A DNA stretch of 64,000 nt from Erwinia sp. HDF1-3R (GTDB lineage Bacteria; Pseudomonadota; Gammaproteobacteria; Enterobacterales; Enterobacteriaceae), in contig NZ_CP155071.1 of assembly GCF_039621855.1 (NCBI RefSeq), forward strand, positions 3,720,001 to 3,784,000, written 5' to 3'. Below are positions 24,502 through 34,534 of the stretch, piece by piece. The notes under the pieces were generated by a model. The model was not told the DNA's origin, did no database searches, and was given only the letters and a program-made list of their open reading frames with translations. Positions within the stretch are counted from its first letter, which is position 1, and every line of letters begins with the position of its first letter. The position numbers and the translations under genes are program-made.

Positions 24502-27075
24502 TTACTGGCTGGCGACAATTTCACCATCATTAACATCCATTTCAATCACCTTACCGGGGATTAACGCACCAGAAAGGATTTTCTGCGCCAGCGGATTTTC
24601 GATTTGCTGCTGAATAGCGCGTTTCAGCGGCCTTGCACCATATACCGGGTCATAGCCGTTTTCACCAAGCAGTTGCAGAGCCGCATCGGAGATATGAAGT
24701 TCATAACCCCGTTCGGCCAGGCGCGCATACAATCGCTGAAGCTGTATTTTAGCAATAGAGGCAATGTGGGTTTCGCCCAGAGGGTGGAACACCACCAGCT
24801 CATCAATACGGTTGATAAACTCCGGACGGAAGTGATGGCCAACGACCGTCATTACCACTTCTTTCATTTCCGCATAGCTCAGCGCGCCGAACCTTTCCTG
24901 AATCAGATCGGAACCCAGGTTAGAAGTCATGATCACTACGGTATTGCGGAAGTCTACGGTTCTGCCCTGGCCATCGGTGAGCCGTCCATCATCCAGCACC
25001 TGTAGCAGAATGTTGAATACGTCCGGATGCGCTTTTTCAACCTCATCCAGCAGGATCACGGAATAAGGACGGCGACGAACGGCCTCGGTCAGGTAGCCCC
25101 CCTCCTCATAGCCCACGTAGCCTGGAGGAGCCCCCACCAGTCGGGATACCGAGTGTTTCTCCATGAACTCGGACATATCAAGGCGGACCATGGCATCGTC
25201 GCTGTCGAACATAAAGTTTGCCAGCGCTTTACACAGTTCGGTTTTACCCACCCCCGTTGGCCCCAGGAACAGGAAGGAACCAATGGGCCGGTTCGGATCG
25301 GCCAGGCCTGCGCGGCTGCGGCGAATAGCATTGGATACGGCTTCGACGGCCTCATCCTGACCGATAACGCGCTGATGAAGGTCCTGCTCCATACGCAGCA
25401 ATTTGTCGCGCTCTCCTTCCATCATTCGCGCGACCGGGATCCCCGTCCAGCGCGCCAGCACGTCGGCAATTTCAACATCCGTTACGCGGTTACGCAGCAG
25501 CCGCATGGTTTTACCTTCGGATTGGGTCGCGCTGGCCAGCTGTTTTTCCAGATCAGGTATCTTGCCATACTGCAGCTCTGACATCTGCGCCAGATCGCCG
25601 GAACGGCGTGCCTGCTCCATGGAGAGTTTCGCCTGCTCCAGCTCGGCTTTAATCGTCTGCGTACCAGAAAGAGAGGCTTTCTCGGCTTTCCACTCTTCTT
25701 CTAGTTCGGAATACTCGCGCTCTTTCTGATCCAGCTCCTCTTCAAGCATACTCAGACGCTTGATGCTGGCATCGTCCGCCTCTTTTTTCAGGGCCTGCTG
25801 CTCCAGCTTAAGTTGAATGATGCGGCGCTCAAGACGATCGAGCGACTCAGGCTTGGAGTCAAACTGCATACGGATGCTGGAAGCGGCTTCATCAATCAGG
25901 TCGATAGCCTTATCAGGCAGCTTACGGTCTGCAATATAGCGGTGTGACAGCGTGGCCGCCGCCACGATGGCCGGGTCGGTGATCTGCACGTGATGGTGCA
26001 GTTCGTAGCGCTCTTTTAGTCCACGAAGGATAGCAATGGTATCCTCAACGCTGGGTTCCGCGACAAAGACTTTCTGGAAACGGCGCTCAAGCGCGGCATC
26101 TTTTTCAATATACTGGCGATACTCATCAAGGGTTGTCGCCCCCACGCAGTGAAGTTCACCGCGAGCCAGCGCCGGTTTGAGCATATTGCCCGCATCCATG
26201 GCACCGTCGGCTTTGCCCGCCCCCACCATCGTGTGTAGCTCATCAATAAACAGGATGACATTCCCCTCCTGCTTTGACAGATCGCTGAGCACGCCTTTCA
26301 GGCGTTCTTCAAACTCACCGCGGTATTTTGCACCCGCCACCAGCGCCCCCATGTCCAGAGCCAGTACCCTGCGCCCCTTCAGGCCTTCCGGGACTTCCCC
26401 GTTAATAATACGCTGAGCCAGCCCCTCAACGATGGCCGTCTTACCGACGCCGGGTTCACCAATCAGTACCGGGTTATTTTTTGTTCGACGTTGCAGCACC
26501 TGAATTGTCCGGCGGATCTCTTCATCGCGCCCAATAACCGGATCGAGCTTGCCCTGCTCGGCACGTTCAGTCAGATCGATAGTGTATTTTTTTAAAGCCT
26601 GACGCTGATCTTCAGCTCCCTGGTCGTTCACGGTTTCTCCCCCACGCATTTGATCGATGGCTTTGGTGAGCTTTTCACTCGTCGCTCCGGCAGATTTAAG
26701 GAGATCTGCCAGTGAGCCGCGCGAGTCCAGCGCGGCCAGAACGAAAAGTTCGGATGAGATAAAGTTGTCGGCGCGCTTCTGGGCCAGCTTATCGCAGAGG
26801 TTCAGAACGCGAATGAGATCCGCAGAAGGCTGCACGTCGCCGCCTGCGCCTTCCACCTGGGGCAGACGGCTGATTGCCTGCTCCACACCGCTACGCAGTG
26901 CAGCAACATCCACACCGGCGGTGGTGAGTAAAGGACGCACGGAGCCGCCCTCCTGATTAAGTAAGGCACTGATCAGGTGAAGAGGTTCGATAAATTGATT
27001 GTCGCGCCCAAGCGCTAAAGACTGCGCATCGGAGAGCGCAAGTTGGAATTTGTTAGTAAGACGATCCAGACGCAT
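24502..27075 (-). CDS. clpB: Chaperone disaggregase ClpB
   Basis: Hexameric AAA+ unfoldase that rescues aggregated proteins with DnaK/DnaJ. The 857 residues equal E. coli ClpB. There is an N-terminal substrate domain (1 to about 145), NBD1 with Walker A GEPGVGKT (about 206) and Walker B VILFIDE, a coiled-coil middle domain (about 410-525) that binds DnaK, and NBD2 with GPTGVGKT (about 605) and [13 protein letters not shown]. The NBD2 pore-loop segment [13 protein letters not shown] is intact. A sigma-32 promoter lies upstream. Confidence 0.98.
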   Translation of the reverse strand: MRLDRLTNKFQLALSDAQSLALGRDNQFIEPLHLISALLNQEGGSVRPLLTTAGVDVAALRSGVEQAISRLPQVEGAGGDVQPSADLIRVLNLCDKLAQKRADNFISSELFVLAALDSRGSLADLLKSAGATSEKLTKAIDQMRGGETVNDQGAEDQRQALKKYTIDLTERAEQGKLDPVIGRDEEIRRTIQVLQRRTKNNPVLIGEPGVGKTAIVEGLAQRIINGEVPEGLKGRRVLALDMGALVAGAKYRGEFEERLKGVLSDLSKQEGNVILFIDELHTMVGAGKADGAMDAGNMLKPALARGELHCVGATTLDEYRQYIEKDAALERRFQKVFVAEPSVEDTIAILRGLKERYELHHHVQITDPAIVAAATLSHRYIADRKLPDKAIDLIDEAASSIRMQFDSKPESLDRLERRIIQLKLEQQALKKEADDASIKRLSMLEEELDQKEREYSELEEEWKAEKASLSGTQTIKAELEQAKLSMEQARRSGDLAQMSELQYGKIPDLEKQLASATQSEGKTMRLLRNRVTDVEIADVLARWTGIPVARMMEGERDKLLRMEQDLHQRVIGQDEAVEAVSNAIRRSRAGLADPNRPIGSFLFLGPTGVGKTELCKALANFMFDSDDAMVRLDMSEFMEKHSVSRLVGAPPGYVGYEEGGYLTEAVRRRPYSVILLDEVEKAHPDVFNILLQVLDDGRLTDGQGRTVDFRNTVVIMTSNLGSDLIQERFGALSYAEMKEVVMTVVGHHFRPEFINRIDELVVFHPLGETHIASIAKIQLQRLYARLAERGYELHISDAALQLLGENGYDPVYGARPLKRAIQQQIENPLAQKILSGALIPGKVIEMDVNDGEIVASQ

Positions 27076-27113
27076 AATTCCCCCTATTCAGGTCAAATTG
27101 CTACTGGAGATTA

Positions 27114-27141
27114 AAATGAGGTCATCCCTCAAATTTTCAAG
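27114..27141 (-). promoter_or_regulatory. Sigma-32 heat-shock promoter of clpB
   Basis: On the - strand CTTGAAA (27141-27135), a 13-bp spacer and CCTCATTT (27121-27114) match the RpoH consensus CTTGAAA-N13/14-CCCCATNT and resemble the known E. coli clpB promoter. The -10 end is 38 bp before the start codon. Confidence 0.88.
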
Positions 27142-27202
27142 TTTAATGACCCAAATATTTTGGTGAAAAATACATCAATCTGGACCGTCTTATGGCGCTA
27201 GG

Positions 27203-27931
27203 TTATATCAGCCAGATCAAACTTGCCATACGGCCAGTGACGCCATCGCGCCGGAAAGAGAAAAATTGCTCGCCGGCAGAATGGGTGCAAAGGCCGCCAC
27301 CCGAGATGTGGCGCACTCCCATGCGCTTCAGATGCCCTCGCGCAAGCTGCCAGATATCAGCATAATATTTTTCACCCGCCGGGCGGAAAGCGCCTTCATC
27401 GCTCATATTCTGAGCAATAAAGGCCGTTCTGACTTCCGGACCCACTTCAAATGCGCCTGGACCTATTGCCGGCCCCAGCCAGGCAATCACCTCTTCCGGT
27501 GGACAGCGAAAAGCCGCAACGGTCGCCTCTAAAATACCGCCGCAAAGCCCTCGCCAGCCCGCATGGGCCGCCGCGACTTGCTTTCCCGATACGGAGGTGA
27601 ACAGCACCGGCAGGCAATCTGCCGTCATCACCGCACACACCACGCCAGGTTTGCAGGTCCATGCCGCATCGGCACGACGACATGAAGGCTGCTCGCCCGT
27701 AAGCTCAATCACCCGTGAACCGTGAACCTGCTCCAGCCAGACCGGCATGGCGGGCATCGCCGCCTGCATGACCAGTCGCTCACGGTTAGCCTGAACGCGG
27801 TCTGACGCATCCCCAACGTGATCCCCGAGATTGAAGGAGTCCCAGGGCGCAGCGCTGACGCCGCCCGTACGCGTGGTTGAGCAGGCAGACACGCCAGCGG
27901 GCGCAGACCACTGCGGGTAAATCAGGCTCAT
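27203..27931 (-). CDS. pgeF: Peptidoglycan editing factor PgeF (YfiH)
   Basis: A multicopper polyphenol oxidase-like fold (DUF152/YfiH); in E. coli it limits incorporation of L-Ser in place of L-Ala at position 1 of the peptidoglycan stem. The 242 residues include the conserved metal-site elements AAHAGWRGLCGGIL and GGLCTHS. ATG 27931 gives the family N-terminus MSLIYPQWSAP and overlaps the rluD stop (TAATG). An upstream in-frame start at 28021 would run far into rluD and is rejected. Translationally coupled to rluD. Confidence 0.93.
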   Translation of the reverse strand: MSLIYPQWSAPAGVSACSTTRTGGVSAAPWDSFNLGDHVGDASDRVQANRERLVMQAAMPAMPVWLEQVHGSRVIELTGEQPSCRRADAAWTCKPGVVCAVMTADCLPVLFTSVSGKQVAAAHAGWRGLCGGILEATVAAFRCPPEEVIAWLGPAIGPGAFEVGPEVRTAFIAQNMSDEGAFRPAGEKYYADIWQLARGHLKRMGVRHISGGGLCTHSAGEQFFSFRRDGVTGRMASLIWLI

Positions 27932-28908
27932 TACCAGTCCATCTGCTCTTTGAACGCCTGCGTATCCGCTTTCAGCGCATCGATCAGGTCGACCATATCC
28001 TGAGGCAACGGCGCATGCCACTCCATTTCGATACCGGTAAGCGGATGATAAAGACGCAGCATAGTGGCATGCAGAGCCTGCCTGTCGAACTGACGCAGGG
28101 TGGAAATAAAGGCTTCCGATGCCCCTTTCGGTGGGCGAGGACGACCGCCATAAAGCGGATCGCCAACCAGCGGATGATTTATATGCGACATATGTACGCG
28201 GATCTGATGGGTACGTCCGGTTTCCAGCCGTAAACGCAGCCGGGTATGGGCACGGAAATGCTCCATGATGCGGTAGTGCGTGGTAGCAGGCTTACCCATT
28301 GGATGAACGGCCATATGCGTACGCTTGGTGGAGTGGCGGCTGATGGGTTCATTGACTGTTCCCCCCGCGGTCATTCTGCCAATCGCTACCGCTTCATATT
28401 CACGGGTAAATTCTCTGAGCTGCAGAGATTCCACCAGATGAGTCTGTGCCGGAACGGTCTTCGCGACCACCATCAAACCGGTGGTGTCTTTATCAAGACG
28501 GTGTACGATGCCTGCGCGCGGCACATCGGCAATAGCCGGGAAGTGATGCAGGAGTGCATTCAGCACGGTGCCATCGGGGTTGCCCGCGCCCGGGTGCACC
28601 ACCAGATCGCGTGGTTTGTTGACAACCAGGATATCATCGTCTTCATAAACGATATTCAGCGGTATCGCCTGCGCTTCCCAGCGCGCTTCTTCTTCGATTT
28701 CGGCGTTGATAGTTATTTGTTCGCCACCGAGCACTTTTTCCTTCGGTTTGTCGATGATTACGCCATTGACACTAATACGACGGTCGAGAATCCACTCTTT
28801 TATGCGAGATCGAGAATAATCAGGGAACAATTCGGCCAAAGCCTGATCTAAGCGTTGTCCGAGTTGCGATTCGGAGACCGTTGCGTTGAGTTTTACTTGT
28901 TGTGCCAT
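27931..28908 (-). CDS. rluD: 23S rRNA pseudouridine synthase RluD
   Basis: Makes pseudouridines 1911, 1915 and 1917 in helix 69 of 23S rRNA. The 325 residues have an N-terminal S4 RNA-binding domain (about 15-75) and a RluA-type catalytic domain with the catalytic aspartate in HRLDKDTTG (about 139). The segment GRTHQIRVHMSHINHPLVG is characteristic. The length fits E. coli (326). It is the first gene of the rluD-pgeF pair and divergent from bamD, the same arrangement as in E. coli. Confidence 0.97.
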   Translation of the reverse strand: MAQQVKLNATVSESQLGQRLDQALAELFPDYSRSRIKEWILDRRISVNGVIIDKPKEKVLGGEQITINAEIEEEARWEAQAIPLNIVYEDDDILVVNKPRDLVVHPGAGNPDGTVLNALLHHFPAIADVPRAGIVHRLDKDTTGLMVVAKTVPAQTHLVESLQLREFTREYEAVAIGRMTAGGTVNEPISRHSTKRTHMAVHPMGKPATTHYRIMEHFRAHTRLRLRLETGRTHQIRVHMSHINHPLVGDPLYGGRPRPPKGASEAFISTLRQFDRQALHATMLRLYHPLTGIEMEWHAPLPQDMVDLIDALKADTQAFKEQMDW

Positions 28909-29038
28909 AACCAGCTTCTTCGTTAACGTTGGGTTTTCACGGCGATGCCGTTTAATATAATGTGCTATTGTACCTGGTCACTATCGGGGGCTAAATGGAC
29001 AGCTTCCTGAATAACACTCTGAGGATAATCAAATCGTC

Positions 29039-29770
29039 ATGACGCGTATGAAATATCTGGTGGCTGCAGCCACGTTGAGCCTGGCATTAGCTGGTTGTTC
29101 CGGCTCGAAGGACACGGTGCCTGACAACCCACCTTCTGAAATCTATGCCACAGCCCAGCAAAAACTGCAGGACGGTAACTTTAAAGGAGCAATAACGCAA
29201 CTGGAAGCGCTTGATAACCGCTACCCGTTCGGTCCCTACTCCCAGCAAGTTCAGCTGGATCTTATCTACGCCTACTATAAAAATGCCGATTTACCGCTGG
29301 CACAGGCCGCGATTGACCGCTTTATGCGCCTTAATCCTACCCACCCGAATATTGATTACGTGATTTATATGCGTGGTCTGACGGATATGGCGCTTGATGA
29401 CAGTGCGCTGCAGGGCTTTTTCGGCATCGATCGCTCAGACCGCGATCCGACGCATGCGCGTGATGCTTTCCATGACTTCTCTCAGCTGCTGCGCGGTTAT
29501 CCGAACAGTCAGTATGCCACTGACGCAAGAAAGCGTCTGGTGTTCCTGAAGGATCGGCTGGCGAAGTATGAGTTATCCGTTGCCCAATTCTACACTAAGC
29601 GCGAGGCCTATGTCGCTGTCGTTAACCGGGTTGAGCAAATGATGAAGGACTATCCGGATACTCAGGCTACCCGTACCGCCCTGCCGCTGATGGAAAATGC
29701 TTACCGTCATCTGCAGCTGAACGCAGAAGCAGATAAAGTTGCGAAGCTGATCGCCGCTAATCAGGCCTAA
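29039..29770 (+). CDS. bamD: Outer-membrane assembly lipoprotein BamD
   Basis: Essential subunit of the BAM complex that inserts beta-barrel proteins into the outer membrane. The 243-residue precursor has a lipoprotein signal with lipobox LALAGC (Cys19) followed by [11 protein letters not shown]. Five TPR-like repeats follow, matching E. coli BamD closely ([37 protein letters not shown]). ATG 29039 is the family start. Transcribed divergently from rluD, with a hairpin terminator 16 bp downstream. Confidence 0.98.
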   Translation: MTRMKYLVAAATLSLALAGCSGSKDTVPDNPPSEIYATAQQKLQDGNFKGAITQLEALDNRYPFGPYSQQVQLDLIYAYYKNADLPLAQAAIDRFMRLNPTHPNIDYVIYMRGLTDMALDDSALQGFFGIDRSDRDPTHARDAFHDFSQLLRGYPNSQYATDARKRLVFLKDRLAKYELSVAQFYTKREAYVAVVNRVEQMMKDYPDTQATRTALPLMENAYRHLQLNAEADKVAKLIAANQA

Positions 29771-29785
29771 TCTTCAGAAAGCAAA

Positions 29786-29812
29786 ATGGCAGCCGATGGC
29801 TGCCATTCTTCT
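29786..29812 (+). terminator. Terminator after bamD
   Basis: A 9-bp perfect stem (29786-29794 with 29798-29806) with a 3-nt loop is followed by TCTTCTG. Confidence 0.75.
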
Positions 29813-29957
29813 GTTCATAAAACCGTCATTTCTGCAGGTTTATCTTTTAGTTAACTTATCGATATTGCCCTCTCATGCCCGTTCACGCAACCTCCTGATG
29901 ACCAATTCTCAGGCCCACTCGCAAATTTTTAAGTCTTGACAAAAAGTGACAAAAAAA

Positions 29958-29999
29958 CGTGATCCGAATCACACATGCATCAATTTTTCAGGGTATGCT
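29958..29999 (+). promoter_or_regulatory. CRP site and promoter of raiA
   Basis: CGTGA-TCCGAA-TCACA (29958-29973) is a near-perfect CRP site (TGTGA-N6-TCACA). A -10 box TATGCT lies at 29994-29999, predicting a start at about 30006-30007. The CRP centre (29965.5) is then about 41 bp upstream, the class II position. E. coli raiA is also reported as CRP-controlled. Confidence 0.75.
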
Positions 30000-30038
30000 G
30001 GATCTACATTCGACGGAAATGACAGAGAGGTAAGCACT

Positions 30039-30377
30039 ATGGTACTTAACATTACCAGCAAGCACATGGAAATCACTCCAGCTATCCGCCAGCATGTCGA
30101 AGACCGTCTTGCCAAACTTGAAAAGTGGCAAACTCATCTGATAAACCCGCATATTGTGCTCTCGAAAGAGCCGAAAGAGTTCGTGGCGGATGCTACGATC
30201 AACACGCCGAATGGCCCGCTTGTCGCCAGCGCTAAGCATGACGATATGTATACGGCCATCAATGAGCTGATCGCTAAGCTTGAACGCCAGCTTAATAAGG
30301 TCCAGCACAAAGGCGAAGCGCGCCGCGCAAACGCCAGCGTTAAGGATCTTAGCGTTGTCGAGGTTGATGAGGAATAA
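30039..30377 (+). CDS. raiA: Ribosome-associated inhibitor RaiA (YfiA)
   Basis: Stationary-phase and cold-shock factor that binds the 30S A/P sites, inactivates 70S ribosomes and antagonises HPF dimerisation. The 112 residues match E. coli Rai[34 protein letters not shown] and [22 protein letters not shown] 30039, with AGAGAGG 8 bp upstream, gives the family N-terminus ([13 protein letters not shown]). A longer reading from 29946 would run through the promoter and is rejected. Followed by a strong terminator. Confidence 0.97.
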   Translation: MVLNITSKHMEITPAIRQHVEDRLAKLEKWQTHLINPHIVLSKEPKEFVADATINTPNGPLVASAKHDDMYTAINELIAKLERQLNKVQHKGEARRANASVKDLSVVEVDEE

Positions 30378-30386
30378 CGGTTTCTG

Positions 30387-30409
30387 ACGCGCCCGCGGGC
30401 GCGTTTTTT
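30387..30409 (+). terminator. Terminator after raiA
   Basis: An 8-bp stem (30387-30394 with 30397-30404) is followed by TTTTTT. It lies just before the pheL promoter. Confidence 0.85.
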
Positions 30410-30410
30410 A

Positions 30411-30440
30411 TTGACAGAGAGAAATTACTGCGGTTACTTT
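30411..30440 (+). promoter_or_regulatory. pheL-pheA promoter
   Basis: A consensus -35 TTGACA (30411-30416) is followed 17-18 bp later by a weak -10 (TTACTT/TACTTT, 30434-30440). The E. coli pheA promoter also begins with TTGACA directly after the raiA terminator. Confidence 0.6.
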
Positions 30441-30464
30441 AAAGGCATCCCGCAACCGGACACC

Positions 30465-30515
30465 ATGATGATAAAACAGTCGTTCTTCTTCGCATTCTTT
30501 TTTAGCCTCCACTGA
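30465..30515 (+). CDS. pheL: pheA leader peptide PheL
   Basis: A 16-codon leader reads MMIKQSFFFAFFFSLH and then TGA, with six phenylalanine codons in two runs of three. E. coli PheL ([15 protein letters not shown]) has seven. Ribosome stalling at these codons when Phe-tRNA is scarce allows antitermination into pheA. Either of two adjacent ATGs (30465, 30468) could start it. The stop overlaps the first pairing region of the attenuator. Confidence 0.9.
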   Translation: MMIKQSFFFAFFFSLH

Positions 30516-30592
30516 CAGGGAGGCCATTCGTCGTTCAGGAAATAATGCGAAGACGAACTATCAAGCCTCCCCGGTGGGAGGCTTTTTTTTTA
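30505..30592 (+). promoter_or_regulatory. pheA attenuator
   Basis: The terminator hairpin 30563-30571/30576-30584 (9 bp, CGGT loop) is followed by a long T-run to about 30591. An alternative GCCTCC/GGAGGC pairing near 30505-30524 forms the pause hairpin. The second arm can also pair with the first terminator arm, forming the antiterminator. This is the classical attenuation layout of pheA. Confidence 0.88.
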
Positions 30593-30614
30593 TGGGCACC
30601 TGACAGGTAGAACT

Positions 30615-31775
30615 ATGACCACTGAGAATCCACTGCTGGGCCTGCGCGATAAAATCAGCGCGCTGGACGAAGAATTATTAACCCTGCTCGCCCGTCGCCG
30701 GGCGCTGGCAACTGACGTGGCAAAAGCCAAAATGGCTACCCACCGGCCGATCCGGGATATTGATCGCGAACGCGACCTGCTTGAGCATCTGATAGCACTG
30801 GGTAAAAACCATAAGCTGGATGCTCATTACATCACGCGTTTGTTTCAGCTTATTATTGAGGACTCCGTCCTGACGCAGCAGGCGCTGTTACAACAACATC
30901 TTAATAAGACTCATGCTCAGTCTGCGCGCATCGCGTTCCTGGGGCCTAAAGGCTCTTATTCGCACCTGGCGGCACGCCATTACGCCACCCGTCATTTTGA
31001 AAACGTCATTGAGAGTGGATGCCTGAAATTTCAGGACATTTTCAGTCAGGTGGAAACGGGCCAGGCAGATTATGCCGTGCTTCCCATCGAGAACACCAGT
31101 TCAGGTTCGATTAATGACGTCTATGACCTGTTGCAGCAAACCAGTTTGTCGATCGTCGGTGAAATGACGTTACCCATTGACCACTGTGTGCTGGTCACCG
31201 GCAGCACTGATTTACAGCAAATCGAGACGGTCTACAGTCATCCTCAGCCCTTCCAGCAGTGTAGCCAGTTCATTAACCGCTACCCTCACTGGAAAATTGA
31301 GTACACGGAAAGTACCGCCGCCGCAATGGAGAAAGTGGCCTCTCTCAACTCACCTAAAGCTGCGGCTCTGGGCAGCGAGGCGGGTGGAGAACTCTATGGA
31401 TTGCAGGTTCTGGAACGTAACCTGGCGAACCAACAGCAGAATATTACCCGCTTTATTATTCTTGCCCGTAAGCCCATTGAGGTCACGCTACAGGTACCGG
31501 CTAAAACCACCCTGATTATGGCTACCGGTCAGCAGGCTGGCGCGCTGGTAGAAGCCCTGCTGGTGCTGCGTCAGCATAATCTGGTCATGAGCAAGCTGGA
31601 ATCGCGCCCCATTAATGGTAATCCGTGGGAAGAGATGTTTTACATCGATTTTCAGGGGAACCTGCGTGCGGAAGAGGTACAGCAGGCGCTGCGTGAACTG
31701 GCTCCCATTACGCGTTCGCTGAAGGTGTTGGGCTGCTATCCCAGCGAAAATATTATCCCGGTGATGCCGGAATAA
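30615..31775 (+). CDS. pheA: Bifunctional chorismate mutase/prephenate dehydratase PheA
   Basis: Converts chorismate to prephenate and then to phenylpyruvate for phenylalanine synthesis. The 386 residues equal E. coli PheA: an AroQ-type mutase domain (1 to about 100, [19 protein letters not shown]), the dehydratase domain (about 105-285, [17 protein letters not shown] and [17 protein letters not shown]), and a C-terminal ACT domain with GALV and ESRP motifs for phenylalanine feedback inhibition. It is controlled by the pheL attenuator and convergent with tyrA. Confidence 0.98.
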   Translation: MTTENPLLGLRDKISALDEELLTLLARRRALATDVAKAKMATHRPIRDIDRERDLLEHLIALGKNHKLDAHYITRLFQLIIEDSVLTQQALLQQHLNKTHAQSARIAFLGPKGSYSHLAARHYATRHFENVIESGCLKFQDIFSQVETGQADYAVLPIENTSSGSINDVYDLLQQTSLSIVGEMTLPIDHCVLVTGSTDLQQIETVYSHPQPFQQCSQFINRYPHWKIEYTESTAAAMEKVASLNSPKAAALGSEAGGELYGLQVLERNLANQQQNITRFIILARKPIEVTLQVPAKTTLIMATGQQAGALVEALLVLRQHNLVMSKLESRPINGNPWEEMFYIDFQGNLRAEEVQQALRELAPITRSLKVLGCYPSENIIPVMPE

Positions 31776-31799
31776 TCACCTTACGTCGGGGTCTTTACC

Positions 31800-31832
31800 A
31801 GCCGGTTAAGTCAGATAATGACTTAACCGGCT
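31800..31832. other. 14-bp perfect inverted repeat between pheA and tyrA
   Basis: Arms 31800-31813 and 31819-31832 (AGCCGGTTAAGTCA and its complement) enclose a 5-nt loop. No T-tract follows on either strand. It lies 25 bp after the pheA stop and probably forms the 3' end structure of pheA mRNA. Confidence 0.65.
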
Positions 31833-31860
31833 CAGGTCGCGAACCGCTGACCACACCACA

Positions 31861-31884
31861 TAAAAAAGGCCATCGCTGGCCTTT
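31861..31884 (-). terminator. Terminator of the aroF-tyrA operon
   Basis: An 8-bp stem (31865-31872 with 31877-31884) is followed on the - strand by T6. It lies 6 bp after the tyrA stop. Confidence 0.8.
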
Positions 31885-31889
31885 AATCA

Positions 31890-33008
31890 TTACTTACGGT
31901 CATTAGCCTGACGCAGCAGCGTACGACTTTCCTGCATAAAGTGGTCGGAATAGTCGCCAAACCAGTGCCTGACCTGATTAAAGCTGCGAATGAAGGCCTG
32001 CTTATCGCCCTTCTCCAGCAGCGTAATGGCTTCACCGAAGCGATGATAGTAGCGCTTAATTAGCGCCAGGTTGCTCTCTGACGACATGATGATATCCGCA
32101 TAGAGCTGGGGATCCTGAGCAAACAGTCGGCCAACCATCGCCAGCTCCAGCCGGTAGATGGGTGAAGATAGCGCTAATAGCTGTTCAAGCTGTACATTCT
32201 CCTCCGCCAGATGCAGGCCATAGGCAAAAGTGGCAAAGTGGCGCAGCGCCTGGATAAACGCCATATTCTGGTCATGCTCAACCGCGCTAATGCGATGCAG
32301 CCGTGCGCCCCATACCTGAATTTGTTCCAGAAACCACTGGTAGGCTTCCGGCTGGCGGCCATCACACCATACGACAACCTGCTTCGCCAGGCTCCCACTG
32401 TCCGGGCCGAACATCGGATGCAGACCCAGCACCGGGCCAGGATGCGCAGCCAGCATCGCCTGAAGCGGGCGGTTCTTGATCGAAGCAAGATCGACAAGAA
32501 TACAGTCTTCCGGTAGCGCGGGCAGTCGGGCAATCACCTCTTCCGTCAGATGGATGGGAACGCTGATTATCACCATACCGGCGGTGGAGAGCAGAGTATC
32601 AGCCCGATCCCAGTCCTCTTTATCAAGGATTTCTACCTGATATCCGGACAGAGTAAGCATTTTCTCAAACATGCGGCCCATCTGGCCCTTACCACCGACA
32701 ATCACTACCGGACGCAGCGTGGGACAGAGCGTTTTAAAGCCTTTATCGTTTTCACTTGAATAGGACTCGCGCATCAGCCTGCGCAAAACGTCTTCAATCA
32801 GATCCGGCGGCACTCCCAGCAGCGCGGCTTCATTACGCCGCGAGGCCAGCATCGCCGCTTCGCGTTCCGGGACGTAAATCGGCAGGCCATAACGGCTTTT
32901 GACCTCACCCACTTCGGCAACCAGGCTTAGCCGTTTTGCCATCAGATCCAGCAGGGCTTTATCTACTTCATCAATTTGATCGCGAAGCGCGGTCAGTTCA
33001 GCCACCAT
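31890..33008 (-). CDS. tyrA: Bifunctional chorismate mutase/prephenate dehydrogenase TyrA
   Basis: Converts chorismate to prephenate and then to 4-hydroxyphenylpyruvate for tyrosine synthesis; feedback-inhibited by tyrosine. The 372 residues carry an AroQ mutase domain (1 to about 90, [20 protein letters not shown]), an NAD-binding Rossmann motif [17 protein letters not shown] and a dehydrogenase domain with the histidine in [10 protein letters not shown]. The start codon lies 2 bp after the aroF stop, so the genes form the aroF-tyrA operon as in E. coli. Confidence 0.98.
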   Translation of the reverse strand: MVAELTALRDQIDEVDKALLDLMAKRLSLVAEVGEVKSRYGLPIYVPEREAAMLASRRNEAALLGVPPDLIEDVLRRLMRESYSSENDKGFKTLCPTLRPVVIVGGKGQMGRMFEKMLTLSGYQVEILDKEDWDRADTLLSTAGMVIISVPIHLTEEVIARLPALPEDCILVDLASIKNRPLQAMLAAHPGPVLGLHPMFGPDSGSLAKQVVVWCDGRQPEAYQWFLEQIQVWGARLHRISAVEHDQNMAFIQALRHFATFAYGLHLAEENVQLEQLLALSSPIYRLELAMVGRLFAQDPQLYADIIMSSESNLALIKRYYHRFGEAITLLEKGDKQAFIRSFNQVRHWFGDYSDHFMQESRTLLRQANDRK

Positions 33009-33010
33009 AA

Positions 33011-34090
33011 TTAATCCTCTTGCGACAGACGCGCCGCCAGTACGCCACTCAAAGACTTATGGATTTCACTTAGCAGCTGCTCGGTCGTATCCCAGCTGAT
33101 GCAGGCATCGGTGACGGAAACGCCGTAGCGCATCTCACTGCGCGGCTGCTCGGAAGACTGACTCCCCTCGTTAAGATGGCTTTCCAGCATCAGTCCCATA
33201 ATTGAACGGTTGCCGTCTTTGATCTGCGCTACGGCAGATTCAGCGACGCCAGACTGGCGGCGAAAATCTTTATCAGAATTGCCATGGCTGCAATCTATCA
33301 TCAAGGAGGGACGGAGTCCCGCCTGGCGCATCTCTTTTTCACACTGCGCCACATCCTCCGGGCCGTAGTTGGGTTTTTTCCCGCCACGCAGGATCACATG
33401 TCCATCCGGATTCCCCTGCGTTTGCAGCAGGCAGACCTGCCCTGCCTGATTGATACCGACAAAACGATGCGGCATTGAAGCTGCGCGCATGGCATTGATA
33501 GCCGTACCCAGACTGCCATCCGTACCATTTTTGAATCCCACCGGCATTGAGAGGCCCGAGGCCATTTCACGATGCGTCTGAGATTCTGTCGTGCGGGCAC
33601 CGATAGCCGACCAGCTAAAAAGGTCACCAAGGTACTGTGGGCTGTTGGGATCCAGCGCTTCCGTTGCCAGCGGCAGCCCCATTTCAACCAGGTCCAACAG
33701 CAGGCGACGCGCAATGTGCAGACCGGCCTGCATATCAAAAGAGTTATCCATAAAAGGATCGTTAATTAGCCCCTTCCAGCCAACGGTCGTACGGGGTTTT
33801 TCAAAGTAAACGCGCATAACGATAAACAGCTGATCCTGAAGCCTGTCGGAAAGCGCTTTAAGGTGGCGGGCATAGTCGAGCGCAGCTTCAGTATCGTGGA
33901 TTGAACAGGGCCCACACACCACCAGCAGACGGGGATCCTTACCGCTAATGATGTCAGAAATGACCTTGCGTGATGAAGCAATTTTCTCTGCCTGAGTCGC
34001 ACTAAGCGGAAACTGTTTTTTCAGCTCTTCAGGCGTGATTAAAACCTGTTCATTAGCAATATGTACGTTATTCAGCGCGTCTTTTTGCAT
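33011..34090 (-). CDS. aroF: 3-deoxy-7-phosphoheptulonate synthase AroF (Tyr-sensitive)
   Basis: First enzyme of the shikimate pathway, condensing PEP and erythrose-4-phosphate; the tyrosine-inhibited isozyme. The 359 residues match E. coli AroF ([11 protein letters not shown]...) with the signatures [27 protein letters not shown] and [20 protein letters not shown]. Two starts are possible. ATG 34090 is preferred because AGGA lies 8 bp upstream and because it gives the family N-terminus; ATG 34096 would leave the ribosome binding site too close. TyrR boxes lie upstream. Confidence 0.97.
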   Translation of the reverse strand: MQKDALNNVHIANEQVLITPEELKKQFPLSATQAEKIASSRKVISDIISGKDPRLLVVCGPCSIHDTEAALDYARHLKALSDRLQDQLFIVMRVYFEKPRTTVGWKGLINDPFMDNSFDMQAGLHIARRLLLDLVEMGLPLATEALDPNSPQYLGDLFSWSAIGARTTESQTHREMASGLSMPVGFKNGTDGSLGTAINAMRAASMPHRFVGINQAGQVCLLQTQGNPDGHVILRGGKKPNYGPEDVAQCEKEMRQAGLRPSLMIDCSHGNSDKDFRRQSGVAESAVAQIKDGNRSIMGLMLESHLNEGSQSSEQPRSEMRYGVSVTDACISWDTTEQLLSEIHKSLSGVLAARLSQED

Positions 34091-34183
34091 GCTCATATTC
34101 CTGTCGTAATCGTTTTGCTCAGAGGGACCCCCGGCGTGATGACTATCAATGTATCAGATAGTGTACAAACCTCAACCTCTGTC

Positions 34184-34307
34184 TGTACATTTTTCTTACC
34201 ATGTACATGAAATCGGCACAAGCACTGATTAAATATCAATAAAAACAGCATATTAAATAAATTATAACGCTCAACCAGCACCACCATGGTGTAATGTTTA
34301 CTTTACA
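34184..34307 (-). promoter_or_regulatory. TyrR boxes upstream of aroF
   Basis: Two matches to the palindromic TyrR box TGTAAA-N6-TTTACA are seen: a strong one at 34290-34307 (TGTAAT-N6-TTTACA) and a weaker one at 34184-34201 (TGTACA-N6-TTACCA). Another half-site TGTACA lies at 34162-34167. E. coli aroF has three such boxes mediating tyrosine repression. I could not fix the -10/-35 with confidence. The rest of the 34091-34534 interval shows no gene. Confidence 0.65.
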
Positions 34308-34534
34308 TATATTCTTATGACAGAAACTACCGCCGGACTTAATCAAATGACTCTGGACCGTGCCAGTGAAGGGATTGGCGTTGCACTGAGGGAAATGTAA
34401 GGTTGCACTGCGAGGAGAACAAAAGGAGTTTGCGTAAGCCACTTTTAGATTTTCAGAACACGACAGGTTTAGAATAATGCGGTAAACCATTTGTAGGGTT
34501 AACGCTCACACCACCTGAAACCGACAGGAACGCC

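Noticed and set aside
28246..28851. 201-codon frame antisense to rluD
   Set aside because: Entirely within the conserved rluD coding region; a shadow frame.
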